From assembly GCF_023091745.1 (NCBI RefSeq), contig NC_068910.1, forward strand, positions 50,703,272 through 50,767,271: a DNA stretch of 64,000 nt, read 5' to 3'. The translations under genes were made by a program, and so were the position numbers. Under the pieces are notes generated by a model. The model searched no databases and was not told where the DNA came from. It worked only from the letters and a program-made list of their open reading frames with translations. The DNA comes from Budorcas taxicolor. Its lineage: Eukaryota; Chordata; Mammalia; Artiodactyla; Bovidae. This document shows positions 32,453 through 44,215 of the stretch, in pieces (position 1 is the stretch's first letter; each line of letters opens with the position of its first letter).

Positions 32453-35400
32453 TTGTTCAGTAGCTCAGTTGTGTCTGACTCTTCGCCACCCCATGGACAG
32501 CAGCATGCCAGGCTTCCCTGCCCTTCACTGTCTCCTGGAGCTTGCTCAAACTCATGTCCATTGAGTTGGTGATGCCATCCAGCCGTCTTGTCCTCTGTCA
32601 TCCCCTTCTCCTGTCTTCTGCTTCTCAGCAACAGGGTCTTTTCCAATGAGTCTGCTCTTCGCATCAGGTAGCTAAAATATTGGAATATTCAGGACTGGTT
32701 TCCTTTAAGATTGACTGGTTTGATCTCCTTGCTGTCCAAGGGACTCTCAAGAGTCTTCTCCAACACCACAGTTCAAAAGCATCAATTCTTCGGTGCTCAG
32801 CCTTCTTTATGGTCCAACTCTCATATCCATACATGACTACTGGAAAAATCATAACTTTGACTGTACGGACCTTTGTTGGCAAAGTAATGTCTCTGCTTTT
32901 TCATACACTGTCTAGGTTGGTCATAGCCTTTCTTCAAAGGAGCATGTGTCTTTAATTTCATGGCTGCAGTCATGATCTGCAGTGATTTTGGAGTCCAGAG
33001 AACTAGTCTGTCACTGTTTCCACTTTTTCCCCATCTATTTGCCATGAAGTGATGGGACCAGGTGCCATGATCTTAGTTTTTTGAATGTTGAGTTTTAAGC
33101 CAGCTTTTTGATTCTCATCTTTCACCTTCATCAAGAGACTCTTTAGTTCCTCTTCCTTTCTGCCACAAGGGTGGTATCATCTGCATATCTGAGGTTATAG
33201 ATATTTCTCTGGGAAATCTTGATTCTAGCTTGTGATTTATCTAGCCTGGCATTTCTCATGAGGTACTGTGCATGTAAGTTAGATAAACAGGGTGACAATA
33301 TACAGACTTTATGTACTCCTTTCCCAATTTTGAACCAGTCTGTTGTTCCATGTTCGGTTCTATCTGTTGCTGCTTAACCTGCAAACAGGTTTCTCAGGAG
33401 GCAGGTAGGATGGTCTGGTATTCCCATCTGTTTTGCTGAAAGTTTTCACTTTCATGTTAGGTTCAAAGGATTTGTTAACAAAATGAGCCACTTGTTATAG
33501 ACAAATAAATAATACACATATTTATTAGAGAATTATATAGCTTGCTTTAAACATACTAACTTTAAAAGGAAAGAGAAGTAGAAAGAGCAGAGGATACATC
33601 AATAATTTGGGTTTTGACCAACATCCAGAGTTAAACAGCACTGGGAAGTCCTGTGTCACAGCACATCTGGAGTCCCAGTTGGGAAAGGGTCCCAAGCAGC
33701 ATCTCCACTCTATGCATGAGACTTCAAAGATAGCAGTTCAGGGTTCATGCTTATAATCCCAGGATGGATGAAAACTGATATCATCATCAATCTGTGACCA
33801 AATTGCAAACCTGGATTTTTGTTAATGCTATTTGTTTTGTCTCATAAAACTGGAAATGCTGCTAAGTCTGGGGCTTGGTTGACCAGGCCCCCTCCAGGGG
33901 TTCAACAATCTCAAGATTCCTCTCCCCATCATTTCTCTGGTGCTGCAAATCTTGCACTCACAGCAGGCAGTCACTCACAGTCACTCCCAGTCAGGGCAGT
34001 ATCCAGACAGGTTAGAAGCTAGGTCAGAGGCCTGCTCTGCTTTGTCTCTGAAGCCTAAACAAGACTATTCATTTAATTTCCCTAACACCATCTCTTTAAG
34101 AATTTTCCAGTTTGTTGTGATCCACACAGTCAAAGGCTTTAGCATAGTCAATGAAGCAGAAATGGATGTTTTTCTGGAATTCTCTTACTTTTTCCTATGA
34201 TCCATTGGATGTTGGCAATTTGATCTCTGGTTCCTCTGCCTTTTCTAAATCCAGCTTGTACATCTGAAGTTCTCAGTTCACTTACTGTTGAAGCCTAGCT
34301 TGGAGAATTTTGAGCATGACCTTGCTAGCGTATGAAATGAGTGCAGTTATGCGGTAATTTGAACATTCTTCGGCTTTGCCCTTTTTGATATTGGAATGAA
34401 AACTGACTTTTTCCACTTCTGTGGCCACTGCTGAGTTTTCTAAATTTGCTGGCATATTGAGTGCAGCACTTCCACAGCATCATCTTTTAGGATTTGAAAT
34501 AGTTCAGCTGGCATTCCATCACCTCCGCTAGCTTTGTTTGTGGTGATGCTTCCTAAACTCCATATGACTTCACACTCCAGGATGTCTGGCTCTAGGTGAG
34601 TTATCGCACCATCGTGGTTATCTGGGCCATAAAGATCTTTTTCATATAGTTCTTCTGTGTATTCTTGCCACCTCTTCTTAATATCTGCTTCTGTTATGTC
34701 CTTGCTGTTTCTGTCCTTTATTGTGCCTATCTTTGCATGAAACGTTCCCTTGGTATCTCTAATTTTCTTGAAGGGATCTCTAGTCTTTCCCATTCTATTT
34801 TCCTCTATTTCTTTGTGTTGATCACTTGGGAAGGCTTTCTTACCTCTTCTTACTATTCTTTGGAACTCTGCATTCAGATAGGTATATCTTTCCCATTCTC
34901 CTTTACCTCTTGCTTCTCTTCTTTTCTCAGCTATTTATAAGGCCTCCTTAGATAACCATTTTGTCTTTTTAAATTTCTTTTCCTTGGGGATGGTTTTGAT
35001 CGCTGCCTCCTGTACAGTGTCATGAACCTCTGTCCATAGTTCTTCAGGCCCCTGTCTATCAGATCTGATCCCTTGAATCTATTTCTCATTTCCACTGTAT
35101 AATCGTCAGGGATTTGAGTTAGGTCATACCTGAATGGCCTAGTGGTTTTCCCTACTTTCTTCAATTTAAGTCTGAATTTTGCAGTAAGGAGTTCATGATC
35201 TGAGCCACAGTCAGCTCCCAGTCTTGTTTTTGCTGACTGTATAGAGCTTCTTCATTTTTGGCTGAAAAGAATATAATCAGTCTGATTTTGGTATTGACCA
35301 TCTGGTGATGTCCATGTGCAGGATCATCTCTTGTGTTGTTGGAAGAGGGTGCTTGCTATGACCAGTGCGTTCTCTTAGCAAACCTGTGTTAGTCTTTGCC

Positions 35401-35615
35401 CTGCTTCATTTTGTACTCTAAGGCCAAACTTGCCTGTTACTCCAGGTGTCTCTTGACTTCCTACTTTTGCATTCCAGTCCCCTATGATGAAAAGGACATC
35501 ATTTTTGGTGTTAGTTCTAGAAGATCTTATAGGTCTTCATAGAACTGGTCAACTTCAGCTTCTGCAGCATTACTGGTTGAAGCATATACTTGAATTACTG
35601 TGATACTGAGTTGAT
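32453..35615 (-). mobile_element. Long BovB LINE, about 2.5 kb without the nested LTR
   Basis: Reading leftwards from 35615 on the minus strand: endonuclease C-terminal region (35164-34931, RPFRYDLTQIPDDYTVE), linker (34793-34440, MGKTRDPFKKIRDTKGTFHA and GSITTNKASGGDGMPAELF), RT core, and the C-terminal domain (32882-32664, SWTIKKAEHRRIDAFELWCW). Frameshifts and stops break it into at least six pieces, so it makes no protein. The 5' end is missing. The left terminus is the reversed 3' end at about 32455. A solo LTR interrupts it at 33429-34087. The flanking 32231-32452 stretch is unassigned. Confidence 0.95.
33429..34087. mobile_element. Solo ERV LTR nested in BovB, 5-bp target duplication
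   Basis: Begins TGTTTTGCTG and ends TTCCCTAACA (TGTT...AACA ends). Exactly flanked by CCATC at 33424-33428 and 34088-34092. Removing the LTR plus one CCATC restores the BovB text 'ggtattcccatctctttaag', as in the uninterrupted copy at 39650. No internal retroviral sequence, so a solo LTR formed by recombination. Orientation is not decided; the exact family is not recognised. Confidence 0.85.
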
Positions 35616-37103
35616 GATGTTCTATTTAAGGGGGGCTCCATTAGCACGGAAAGGAAAGCTGCTGATGTCCACTGTCTGCCCTCCCCTGTTAGAGTGACTA
35701 ACAGGGAAGTGGAGCGTGCTGGGTAAGGATCCTCTGTTATCATCGTAAGTTCAACTGTTTCACAAATGAACACATCTCAGTCTGTCCTTTGTCTTTGGAC
35801 AATTTCCAGAGCAGTGAAATGGTGGCTTTTGACAGTTTTGCTCAAGCCCTCCTGCTGCTTTTGAGAAAGTATATATGGCCCCCCACGCTCCATCATACTT
35901 GAGTTATGTAATTTTTGTCACACTGTTAATGCTTCTGGAGGGAGAGAGGTCTTGCCTAATTTGGGGAGTTGTTCTTTGTGGGTCCTGAATATTACCTATC
36001 CAGGTAAGATAAGAAAACAAATGTCTGGTTTATCAGAGTTTTATTTTGAAATTTCAGAGATGCAGCGCCTTGGATGGGCAGGTGTGTAAGGCAGTAGATA
36101 TGGAAACCGCCAGGACAAGAGCCTTCTCTTCTGGGCTAAAGGGTTCATTTTGGGCCCTTACTGTGATCGCAAATGCTAGCTCAGGTAGCTTCCTCATTTA
36201 GTTTCCTTGAATAAGGTGTCTTCTTGCAGTTTCTTTCCCTCAGCATAAAGATTAGAGAAAAGCTGAACAGTGTGGGACACACTGAATTTGTGAAAACACT
36301 CACTTTTTCCTTTGCTGGTGGCTTATTTACATTATTATGTTTGGGACTTTGATTGAGATGTCATATTAATATAATAGATTCACGGAATACTATGCGGCAG
36401 GTTGGATATTTGAGAAGGCCATTGTCATCCCAGAAGCAAATATATTTCTTTGAAGGATTTCTTCATATCTTTTGAAGGAAAGATGGATAACCTAAGACTT
36501 GATTCACTGCGCAGTCAGTAAGGGTCCAGAGTATGATCCCAATAATTCCCCCAACTTGAACTTACAATAGTGGGAGACACGGATAGTAAACAGTGGACCT
36601 GGGAGAACTGGATGCTAAGATTACCTCTGGGAATCCTCAGGTTACAATAGGCCAGAGGCTACAGATATAGGTAATTTTGTGGCAGTTCTTACACCTTACT
36701 TATATTTGTGTGGATAACTTTCTTTATAATGAGAAGAATTGTCCCCAGATCCTTACTTCCAGACTTTCCCATTGCTTACTCAGAAATTTGTATGCCTAGT
36801 AGCTCATGTTGTTTGGGTGTAAATATGAATGCGTGCTCATAACTGTGATGTTACATTCTGTCTCATGAGTTCGCACTGCCTCTATATAAGAGACTATAAA
36901 CTCCTTGTAGCCAGGATTGCGAGATAAATTGAGGGATCCTGGTTGGATTTGAATCTCAGATACCCAAGAAATACATTGTTAGTATGAGTAGTCCCCAGAT
37001 ATTGCATGGAGCACATTTATACAGAAATATAATTCACCGTTTATCTGAGTTTATTCACTGTTTTATCACTGTTTTTTTCATTGTTTATGCACTGTTTTAT
37101 CCT
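35616..37103. other. Unique or unassigned DNA
   Basis: Segment 35790-36000 ('gtggcttttgacagttttg', 'ggtcttgcctaatttgggg') has the feel of an interspersed repeat but I cannot name it. The rest shows no gene. Open frame 35570-35773 (minus) is a chance frame overlapping the BovB edge. Confidence 0.35.
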
Positions 37104-37408
37104 GATTCCCTTATAGCTCAGTTGGTAAAGAATCCACGTGCAATGCAGGAGACCCCGGTTTGATTCCTGGGTCGCCCAGATCCACTGGAGAAGGGATAGG
37201 CTACTCACTCCAGTATTCTTGGGCTTCCCTGGTGGCTCAGCTGGTAAAGTATCTGCCTGAAATGCAGGAAACCTGGGTTCGATCCCTGGGTTGGGAAGAT
37301 CCCCTGGAGAAGGGAAAGGCTACCCACTCCAGTATTCTGGCCTGGAGAATTCCATGGACTGTATAGTCCATGGGGTCGCAAAGAGTCGGACACGACTGAG
37401 CACCTTTC
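37104..37408 (+). mobile_element. Double-headed Bov-tA SINE
   Basis: A first tRNA-type head (CTCAGTTGGTAAAGAATCC ... GGTTTGATTCC) runs to 'ctactcactccagtattctt', then a second complete head (GGGCTTCCCTGGTGGCTCAG, GGTTCGATCCC) and one tail ending GTCGGACACGACTGAGCACC. The first unit is cut at 'ccagtattcttg' where the second begins. The same fusion occurs at 54711-55055. Confidence 0.93.
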
Positions 37409-37944
37409 ACTCTTTTTTCATTTTATCCTGATTTTACAGGACTTCTTATATTTAAATTTGCTAAATCTAACAACCTTACTTATAGTATATTGTTCACTAA
37501 TTCCTATGGTTTCCAGACTTTTCCTAACCTAGTCATCTTCCTCTCGAAATGCCTGCAGCTGTCAACAATCTTCCTAAAACATGATGCTTCTAAGTAAACA
37601 CAAGAGTCTTGGTGTCCAGATGCCTTGACATCATGGTAGCATCCTCTGGGCATGGGTCCCTTTTTAGGAGACCACTCCGGGTGAAGGACTGAGAGCTGAG
37701 CCCACAGTGCAGAGATGAAGGGAATCCGTGCCTTATCTAGGGACTATATATATGTATGCTTCTCTGGACAATGTAGATTTTGTTTACTCCTCTGTTTACG
37801 TGCTACCCCAGAAAGAAATAGTTCTGTTCCCTGACAGAATAGAAGGGAACACACTGTTTTTCCAGGTCTTTCCATGTATGAGGTACCATTATAACACTAT
37901 TTCTGTAGTATCTCATTGAAGCTTCACAGCAGCCCTTTAAGATG
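37409..37944. other. Unique DNA, no feature recognised
   Basis: No repeats or exon signals are recognised. Confidence 0.45.
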
Positions 37945-38065
37945 GCTCTTTGAGTGAGATATTAGTATTACCCCTTGTACGGTCTTATTAAGCATTATTA
38001 AGTAGTTTGCATTATTAAGTACAGCATTATTAAGTAGTTTGCTTGTGCAAGGTTACAGAGCATTA
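37945..38065 (-). mobile_element. MIR fragment, antisense, expanded by short repeats
   Basis: 'gagatattagtattacccc' and 'agtagtttgcttgtgcaaggttacagagc' are MIR words in reverse. Between them a GCATTATTAAGTA unit is present three times (37992-38040, spacing 17 and 15 bp), a local expansion not in the MIR consensus. Confidence 0.55.
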
Positions 38066-38654
38066 GGGACTGAATGTACCTCCCTTCCAGATTCTTACAC
38101 TGAAGTCCTGTACCCCCATGTGATGGTATTAGAAAGTAAGGTGGAAAGAGTAAAGTCCCCCTGATGGGATAGCCCTTAAAAGAAGGAAGAGACCCTAGAA
38201 AAAAAATGAAAAAAGTAAAATTTAAAAAATAATAGAGGAATTTCCACATGGGATCCCAGATTTCCTACTTGTCGTTTCTTGCCAGAGTTCCCTGTCCTGC
38301 TCGGCTTCTACCTCACAGTTTATGACTCAGGTAGACTCTGTCTACCTGGATGTCCATTTCTGCTCTCTTGATTCATGAATGCTTCTGATGTAACTTCATG
38401 AACTGCGGGCAAGTTCAGGCCCACTCCAGCAGCCTGAAATCTCAAGATTCCCCATTGAGTTCCTGATGCAGTGTTCTGTGCTCTTGATGATAATTAGATG
38501 AGGGTAAAAACAGCAGAGCTTTGAATCCAGGATGAAACTGGTGGAACATGTGGAGCATGAGTTAAGAGATGGCTTACTCTTTGGCTAAGAAAACTGAAAC
38601 TGGGTGGTTCTTAGGAAGAGAAGAATCCACATTGTTTTGGTCTGTTTCGCTGCT
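38066..38654. other. Possible mammal-wide repeat, then unique DNA
   Basis: 'gggactgaatgtacctccc', 'cactgaagtcctgtacccccatgtgatgg' and 'ctgatgggatagcccttaaaag' (38066-38220) recall a common mammalian interspersed repeat ('tgaagtcctaacccccagtgtgatggtatt...') that I cannot name securely. Nothing is recognised after it. Confidence 0.4.
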
Positions 38655-39965
38655 CTTGTTTGTTCAGTTTCTAAGTCGTGTCTGACTCTTTGTGACCCCA
38701 TGGACTGCAGCACGCCAGGCTTCCCTGTCCTTCACTATCTCTAAGAGTTCAGTCAGATTCGTGTCCATTGAGTCAGTGATGCTATCTAACTATCTTATTC
38801 TTTGCTGCCCTCTTCTCTTTTTGCCTTAAATCTTTCCCAACATCAGGGTCTTTTCCACTGAGTCAGCTCTTTGCATCAGGTGGCCACAGTATTGGAGCTT
38901 CAGCATCAGTCCTTCCAATGAATATTCAGGGTTGATTTCCTTTAGGATGGACTGGTTTGATCTTGCTATCCAAGGGACTTCAAGAGTCTGCTCTAGCACC
39001 ACAGTTTGAAAGCATCAATTCTTCGGCGCTTAGTCTTCTTTATGGTCCAGCTCTCATAGCTGTACATGACCGCTGGAAAAACCATAGCTTTGACTGTACT
39101 GACCTTTGTTAGTGAAGTGATGTCTCTGTTTTTTAATATGCTCTCTAGGTTTATCATAGCTTTCTTTCCAAGGAGCAAACGTCTTTTCATTTAATGGCTG
39201 CAGTCACTGTCTGCAGTGATTTTGGAGCCCAAGAAAATAAAGTCTGTCACTGCTTCTTCTTTTTCCCCTTCTGTTTGCTGTGAAGTGATGGGACCAGATG
39301 CCATGATCTTAGTTTTTGAATGTTGAGTTTTAAGCCAGCTTTTTCACTCTCCTCTTTCACCCTCGTCAAGACGCTCTCTAGTTTCTCTTGGCTTTCTGCC
39401 ATTAGATGGTATCACTTGCATATCTGAGGTTGTTGATATTTCTCCCGGCGATCTTGATTCCAGTTTGTGCTTCATCCAGCCTGGCGTTTCACGTGATGTA
39501 CTCTGCATATAAGTTAAATAAGCAGGGTGACAATATACAGCCTTGATGTACTCCTTTCCCAATTTGGAACCAGTCTGTTGTTCCATGTTCTAACTGTTGC
39601 TGCTTTACCTCATACAGGTTTCTCACGAGACAGTTAAAGTGGTCTGGTATTCCATCTCTTTAGGAATTTTCCAGTTTGTTGTGATTCACACAGTCAAAGG
39701 CTTTAGCGTAGTCAGTGAAGCATAAGTAGATGTTTTTTCTGGAATTCTCTTGCTTTATCTATGATCTAGTGGATTATGGCAATTTGATCTCTGATTCCTC
39801 TGCCTTTTCTACACCCAGCTTGAACATCTGGAAGTTCTTGGTTCATGTACTCTTGAAGCCTGGCTTGAAGAATTTTGAGCATTACCTTGCTAGCATGTGA
39901 AATAAGCCCAACTGTTTGGTAGTTTGAACATTCTTTGGCATTGCCTTTCATTGCTATTGGTGTTG
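38655..39965 (-). mobile_element. BovB LINE, 1.3 kb, older copy
   Basis: 3' terminus at the left, extending to the RT N-terminal part at the right, where 39951-39766 reads GNAKECSNYQTVGLISHASK and QARLQEYMNQELPDVQAG. The C-terminal domain is at 39190-38993 (KRRLLLGKKAMINLESILK). More diverged, with more frameshifts, than the copies at 31.4 and 61.8 kb. Confidence 0.95.
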
Positions 39966-41218
39966 TATTAAAGGTTCAGAGGGATTGTTTAGATTTATTG
40001 ACTGTAGGGGTCCATAGAGAGATGAAATCTGACATTACAGTTTCTGAAAAGTCTGTCTGATTAACCCACCACATTGAAAGGGTTGAATACATTTGCAGTA
40101 TCTTGTATTGAAGCCAAGGCAATATGGGTATCACAAAGTTCTTTTTTCCTACCTCCAAATGATGAAGACAATGGCAGTGTTTATTTCTGTTTTCTAGGCT
40201 TTAGGGACAAAGTCAGTAAGTGAAACCCTCTGGTGAACAGCAAGGCATAAATAATTGAAGGATGCTCACTCCTCCTCATTGCCCAAAAGAGGAGCCATGT
40301 TTGTCAGAGACACTGTCACAAAGGGTCTTTCTGCACCATGATTTCATTTTCTGTTTTGATTTCTGGCCTTCTGCTGAACCTCTTTTTCTCCCTTTTCAAA
40401 GAATCTATCCTCTTGTGCGCCCAGACTGTCTATCTGATGTCAGTGCCTTGGTCACCTACACTATTGTGAGCCAACAGCAGCAAAATCATTTTAAGTTCAT
40501 TTGATGATAAATGCATTGTTAACAGATCAGGAAGACAAATGGACTCAAGCTGCAAATCCATGTGATTTCATGAGTTTATTGTAAGGGTGAGGCTGGGTCA
40601 ATTTCAACATGATATATAGAGAGCATAATTTTTATGACACCAACATTTGTCCAGCATACAATTGAGTTGCAGTAACAGGCATCCGGGGGTAATGAGGTGA
40701 TTCTCCCATTTTGTGAGTTGAAACTCCAGAGGAAATGTTGTCCTCTATTTGCTGTGGCAGCCACTTCACACATCATGAGCTGCCATCACCTCTCCTTCAG
40801 GGCATGGCCTTCTGTCCCAGACAGAGCTTCTGGGAAACCAGAAAGCTCACCACAGGACTTGCTCGTTTGTTTCCTATAGTGCATTTCCTGACTTAAGCAG
40901 TGGCTCTCAAGGTCCACATGCTATGAAATACCAGTATTCCAGAATATGTTCAAGGGCACCTTGTATTTGAGGAAGAGAAGGTGAGGCTTCTGATTTAGGC
41001 TTTCATTTAAAAATGGATTCTGCTAATTTAAAAAAAAAACAACCGGTCAACCATTGATTTGTGATTTAATTAGAATTTGAGCAAAAAATCCACTTGAGAC
41101 ACATGGATGATCAGATGGGATAGGAAAGAAAAAGGTAACTGACACATTGTCTGAGGCCTGCAGATACTACTGAATTATTGATCCAAAAGCTCTGTATTGT
41201 TGTTGTCCCCAAAACAAG
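39966..41218. other. Unique DNA, no feature recognised
   Basis: Three modest open frames (40262-40504 plus, 40576-40776 minus, 40697-40879 plus) overlap or adjoin with no splice pairing or family support. No repeats recognised. Confidence 0.45.
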
Positions 41219-41250
41219 CTGTTGTTGTTGTTGGTGGTGTGTGTGTGTGT
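41219..41250. repeat. Compound (GTT)n-(GT)n microsatellite
   Basis: 'gctgttgttgttgttggtgg' runs into 'tgtgtgtgtgtgt'. Short and probably polymorphic. Confidence 0.85.
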
Positions 41251-41299
41251 TATCACTGAAGGGACGCACTTGAAATCAACCGAAAAAATTGGATTCTGA

Positions 41300-41430
41300 C
41301 AAACCACCTTTTACCAATGATGGAACCTTGGGCCACTTGTAGTGATTCTCCTTTTCCTAGTTTTTAAAGAGGGCCAGTAATACCTACTTCATAGGTGTGT
41401 TGCAGGAATAGGGGACATCACAGGTGTGAG
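41300..41430 (+). mobile_element. MIR SINE, sense, diverged
   Basis: 'ggaaccttgggccacttgtag', 'ctccttttcctagtttttaaag' and 'agtaatacctacttcataggtg' follow the MIR order. Confidence 0.6.
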
Positions 41431-42889
41431 CAGATGTTCACAAAAAGAATAGTCACTTTGCCTTTTTCATTTCAGTTCTCATCTAGGTAATAATTACTTA
41501 ACGACTGATTTCTTTTGACTGGTTGTTACCAAACAAGTTTCAAAGTGACTGTATATTCAGTGCCATAAAGAAAAAAATAGCACCAGTGTTTTAAGTTGCA
41601 ACTCAGTCATTTGAAATCAAGAGTTTGTGAACAGAGAAGAGGTGCATGGAGATGGCAGGCAGGATTTCTAGCAAGTTGTCTCAAGGCTCACCCCAGGTTG
41701 CTAGGTGAGATGAGTGTGCTGGGCTTCATCTCCCAGAGTCTGTGCACAGACTCAATTCCTATAGGGACATAGTCCCCGAGCGAGCATTCCACTTGCTGTG
41801 CTGGGAGTCTGCATTTCTCAGCACCGTCCCTAATCATTGGCATCTGATCTCAGCCAGCTTAATACCCAAGTCCAAATGTTGATGGCAACCACTCAGTGTT
41901 GCTACCATGCTTGATGCATGAAAAAGAAGAGTCTAGGTTTCCCTGGGGCTCCAGCCAAGGGACCGACACCCTAGCTTAGCCCCACAGCCTATCCAGCTAA
42001 CCCCCACCCCAAAGATGACTCCCCAAAGGATGTGGGGAGAGTGGGGCTTGAGATACTTGTCAGCCTTTTGCCCAGAGCCCAGACTGGACTCAGTGGCCTT
42101 CACTGGTGTTTTTCCTGGGCACTTGGCTCAAAAACTACAGCTGTGACAGTAATGCTATAGCTTCCCTATCTTCAGAGAACTTCCATTCTGAAAGAAGGGA
42201 TGTAACAAGTATCTTCTCATAGGAAAAGGTGTGGAGCGTGTGGAAATTGTTCAGTTAACACCAGGACTGTATTTATTTATTTAAACTGGCTAAAATGTAG
42301 CTGGTGGTGTGTTGGAAGCTGAAATACATTTAAAGGCCCCAACTGACATCTTTTTGAATGGAATTGGTGAAATTTGGTTAAAATTTTTAAATTTTGTGCT
42401 TAATTTGTGTGTGTGGTATTTAGTATAAAACTAATTGATAGTCAAAGGAAAACACTGATTAGATTTTAGGGAGATATGTTTAATAACTCTGCTTTAAATT
42501 CTTTAGAAAAATTTATACATAAATCAGAAAACTAATCTAAATTATTCTTATTGTATCCATTAAACACAGCAGTCCCAGAGGACACTAACATGTCAGATTC
42601 TATGAATTTAAGATAAATAGAGCTTCATAATAGCTATTAATTCTGAGAATTAAAAAAAAATGAAAATAGGCCTCTCTCCAATGAGTTTAAAATATTCCCA
42701 AATTATTCTTCTTGAAGACATATTCCTTTGGGTAAGTCATTTAGGGAGGGGAAATGATGGCACCTTAGCAGTTTTAATGATGTTATCAAGGTAGTCTTAC
42801 TGTCTTTATTATAATATTTATAGTAACTTTGTTTTTTAAAATGATACATATAATTTATATCATTATTGTCTTAGGCAGCTTGAAGTCTT
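41431..42889. other. Unique DNA, no feature recognised
   Basis: Includes a GC-richer stretch at 41640-42130 with few CpGs. No exon or repeat recognised. Confidence 0.45.
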
Positions 42890-43915
42890 CCAATATGTGA
42901 ATAGCTACCTAGTTCCAGACAAGGTCAGCTTCCAGGCAAAGTGAAGACTGAGTTCCTATTCCTGACCTCATAGAGCTTTCAGTCCAGCAGAAGAGACAGA
43001 GGTTAAACAACTGCTTCTTTACTTAGAATGTGATAAACAGAAGAAACAGGGAGTCTTAACATATCTGGGAGTGACCGTGGGAGAGAGGCTTACCTATTAT
43101 AATGGTTCACAGGCTGAGACCTAAGGGGGGGGGTGGAAGAAATGTACTAGAGGGAAGGGACGATCATTCCATCCAGAACAGAGATCCAAGGAGGAGAGGC
43201 CGCAGGTACAGAGGTGAGCAGTAAGCACGGATCATGTCATGAGAGGGGAAGCGAAGTGAAGCAAATCACTCAGTTGCATCCAACTCCTTGCGACCCCATG
43301 AGCATCCATGGAATTCCCCAGGCCAGAATACTGGAGTGAGTAGCCTTTCCCTTCTCCAGGGGATCTTCCCAACCCAGGGGTCTAACCCAGGTCTCCTGCA
43401 TTGCAGGCGGGTTCTTTACCAGCTGAGCCACAAGGGAAGCCCTCTTGTTGGGGGACTTATGTCATGAGAGGGGAAGGGAAATAAAAATAAAAACACACAA
43501 TCATTTTTTGACAGAGGGCAACTACAGTGACTGGTTTTAAATAGAGTGTGCTAGAGGACAGACATATTTAGTAAGGAAAGTAAAAGCAATTTCTGGTTGG
43601 GAAACGGCTTGAGTAACAGCTGGTCTGGGGCAAATCTTGCGAAGTTAGTGCATGGGGAGCATAGGAAAACTGCAGATTGCCTGGGACCAGATGGTGGTGG
43701 GGTTTGCATTCCACATGGAGAAATTTGAATGCTGTCCTCATGGCAATGGGAACCCACAGACGATCAGATGGATTTTAGAGAGGCAGCTCTTATCAATTTG
43801 GGTTAAACATTGGATGAAGAGTGGTAGCAGTTGCCATCGAGAGTGGAAATGATGAGGGCTTGTATGGGAGCGCTGGAAGTGGAGACAAATGGGCAAAAGT
43901 AGATTTGAGAGCAAT
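42890..43915 (+). mobile_element. L2-type old LINE, interrupted by Bov-tA
   Basis: Reads in order like the mammal-wide consensus with 'gacctcatagagctttcagtcc', 'cagaagagacagaggttaaac', then after the SINE 'gaatgctgtcctcatggcaatgggaa', 'gatggattttagagagg' and 'agtggtagcagttgccatcgag'. No open frame remains. Family call is from memory. Confidence 0.5.
43252..43442 (-). mobile_element. Bov-tA SINE, antisense, 18-bp target duplication
   Basis: ATGTCATGAGAGGGGAAG occurs at 43234-43251 and 43459-43476. The SINE head ends at about 43441 (GGGAAGCCC), leaving 17 extra bases (43442-43458, ctcttgttgggggactt) between the head and the duplication, i.e. at the 5' end of the inserted element. Confidence 0.93.
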
Positions 43916-43916
43916 T

Positions 43917-44215
43917 AAAAAAAATTATCTTCTTGAAGTATAGTTGAGTTACAGTGTTGTGCTAATTTCTTCTGTACAGAAAAGTGATTCACTTATACAT
44001 AAATATATACATTCTTTTTCACACTCTTTTCCATTATGGTTTATCACAGGATACAGAACATAGTTCCCCACGCTATACAGTAGGACCTTGTTGTTCATCC
44101 ATTCCATGTATAATAGTTTGCATCTGCTAATCCCAAATTCCCACTCTGCTCCACCCCTCCCCAGCCCCCTCCCCCACCCCCTCCCCCTTGACAACCGTAT
44201 GTTTGTTCAATTTGA
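43917..44215 (-). mobile_element. L1 3' UTR, antisense
   Basis: 'cttgaagtatagttgagttac', 'cttctgtacagaaaagtgattc', 'ccacgctatacagtaggacc' and the C-rich 'cccctccccagccccctcccc' mark the reversed L1 3' UTR. The C-rich block at 44153-44190 reads as a G-rich tract on the other strand. Confidence 0.88.

Noticed and set aside
41219..41250. Regulatory GT-rich element
   Set aside because: A simple compound microsatellite explains it.
43917..44215. G-quadruplex promoter on the minus strand (C-rich block near 44153-44190)
   Set aside because: The C-rich block is a normal part of the reversed L1 3' UTR.
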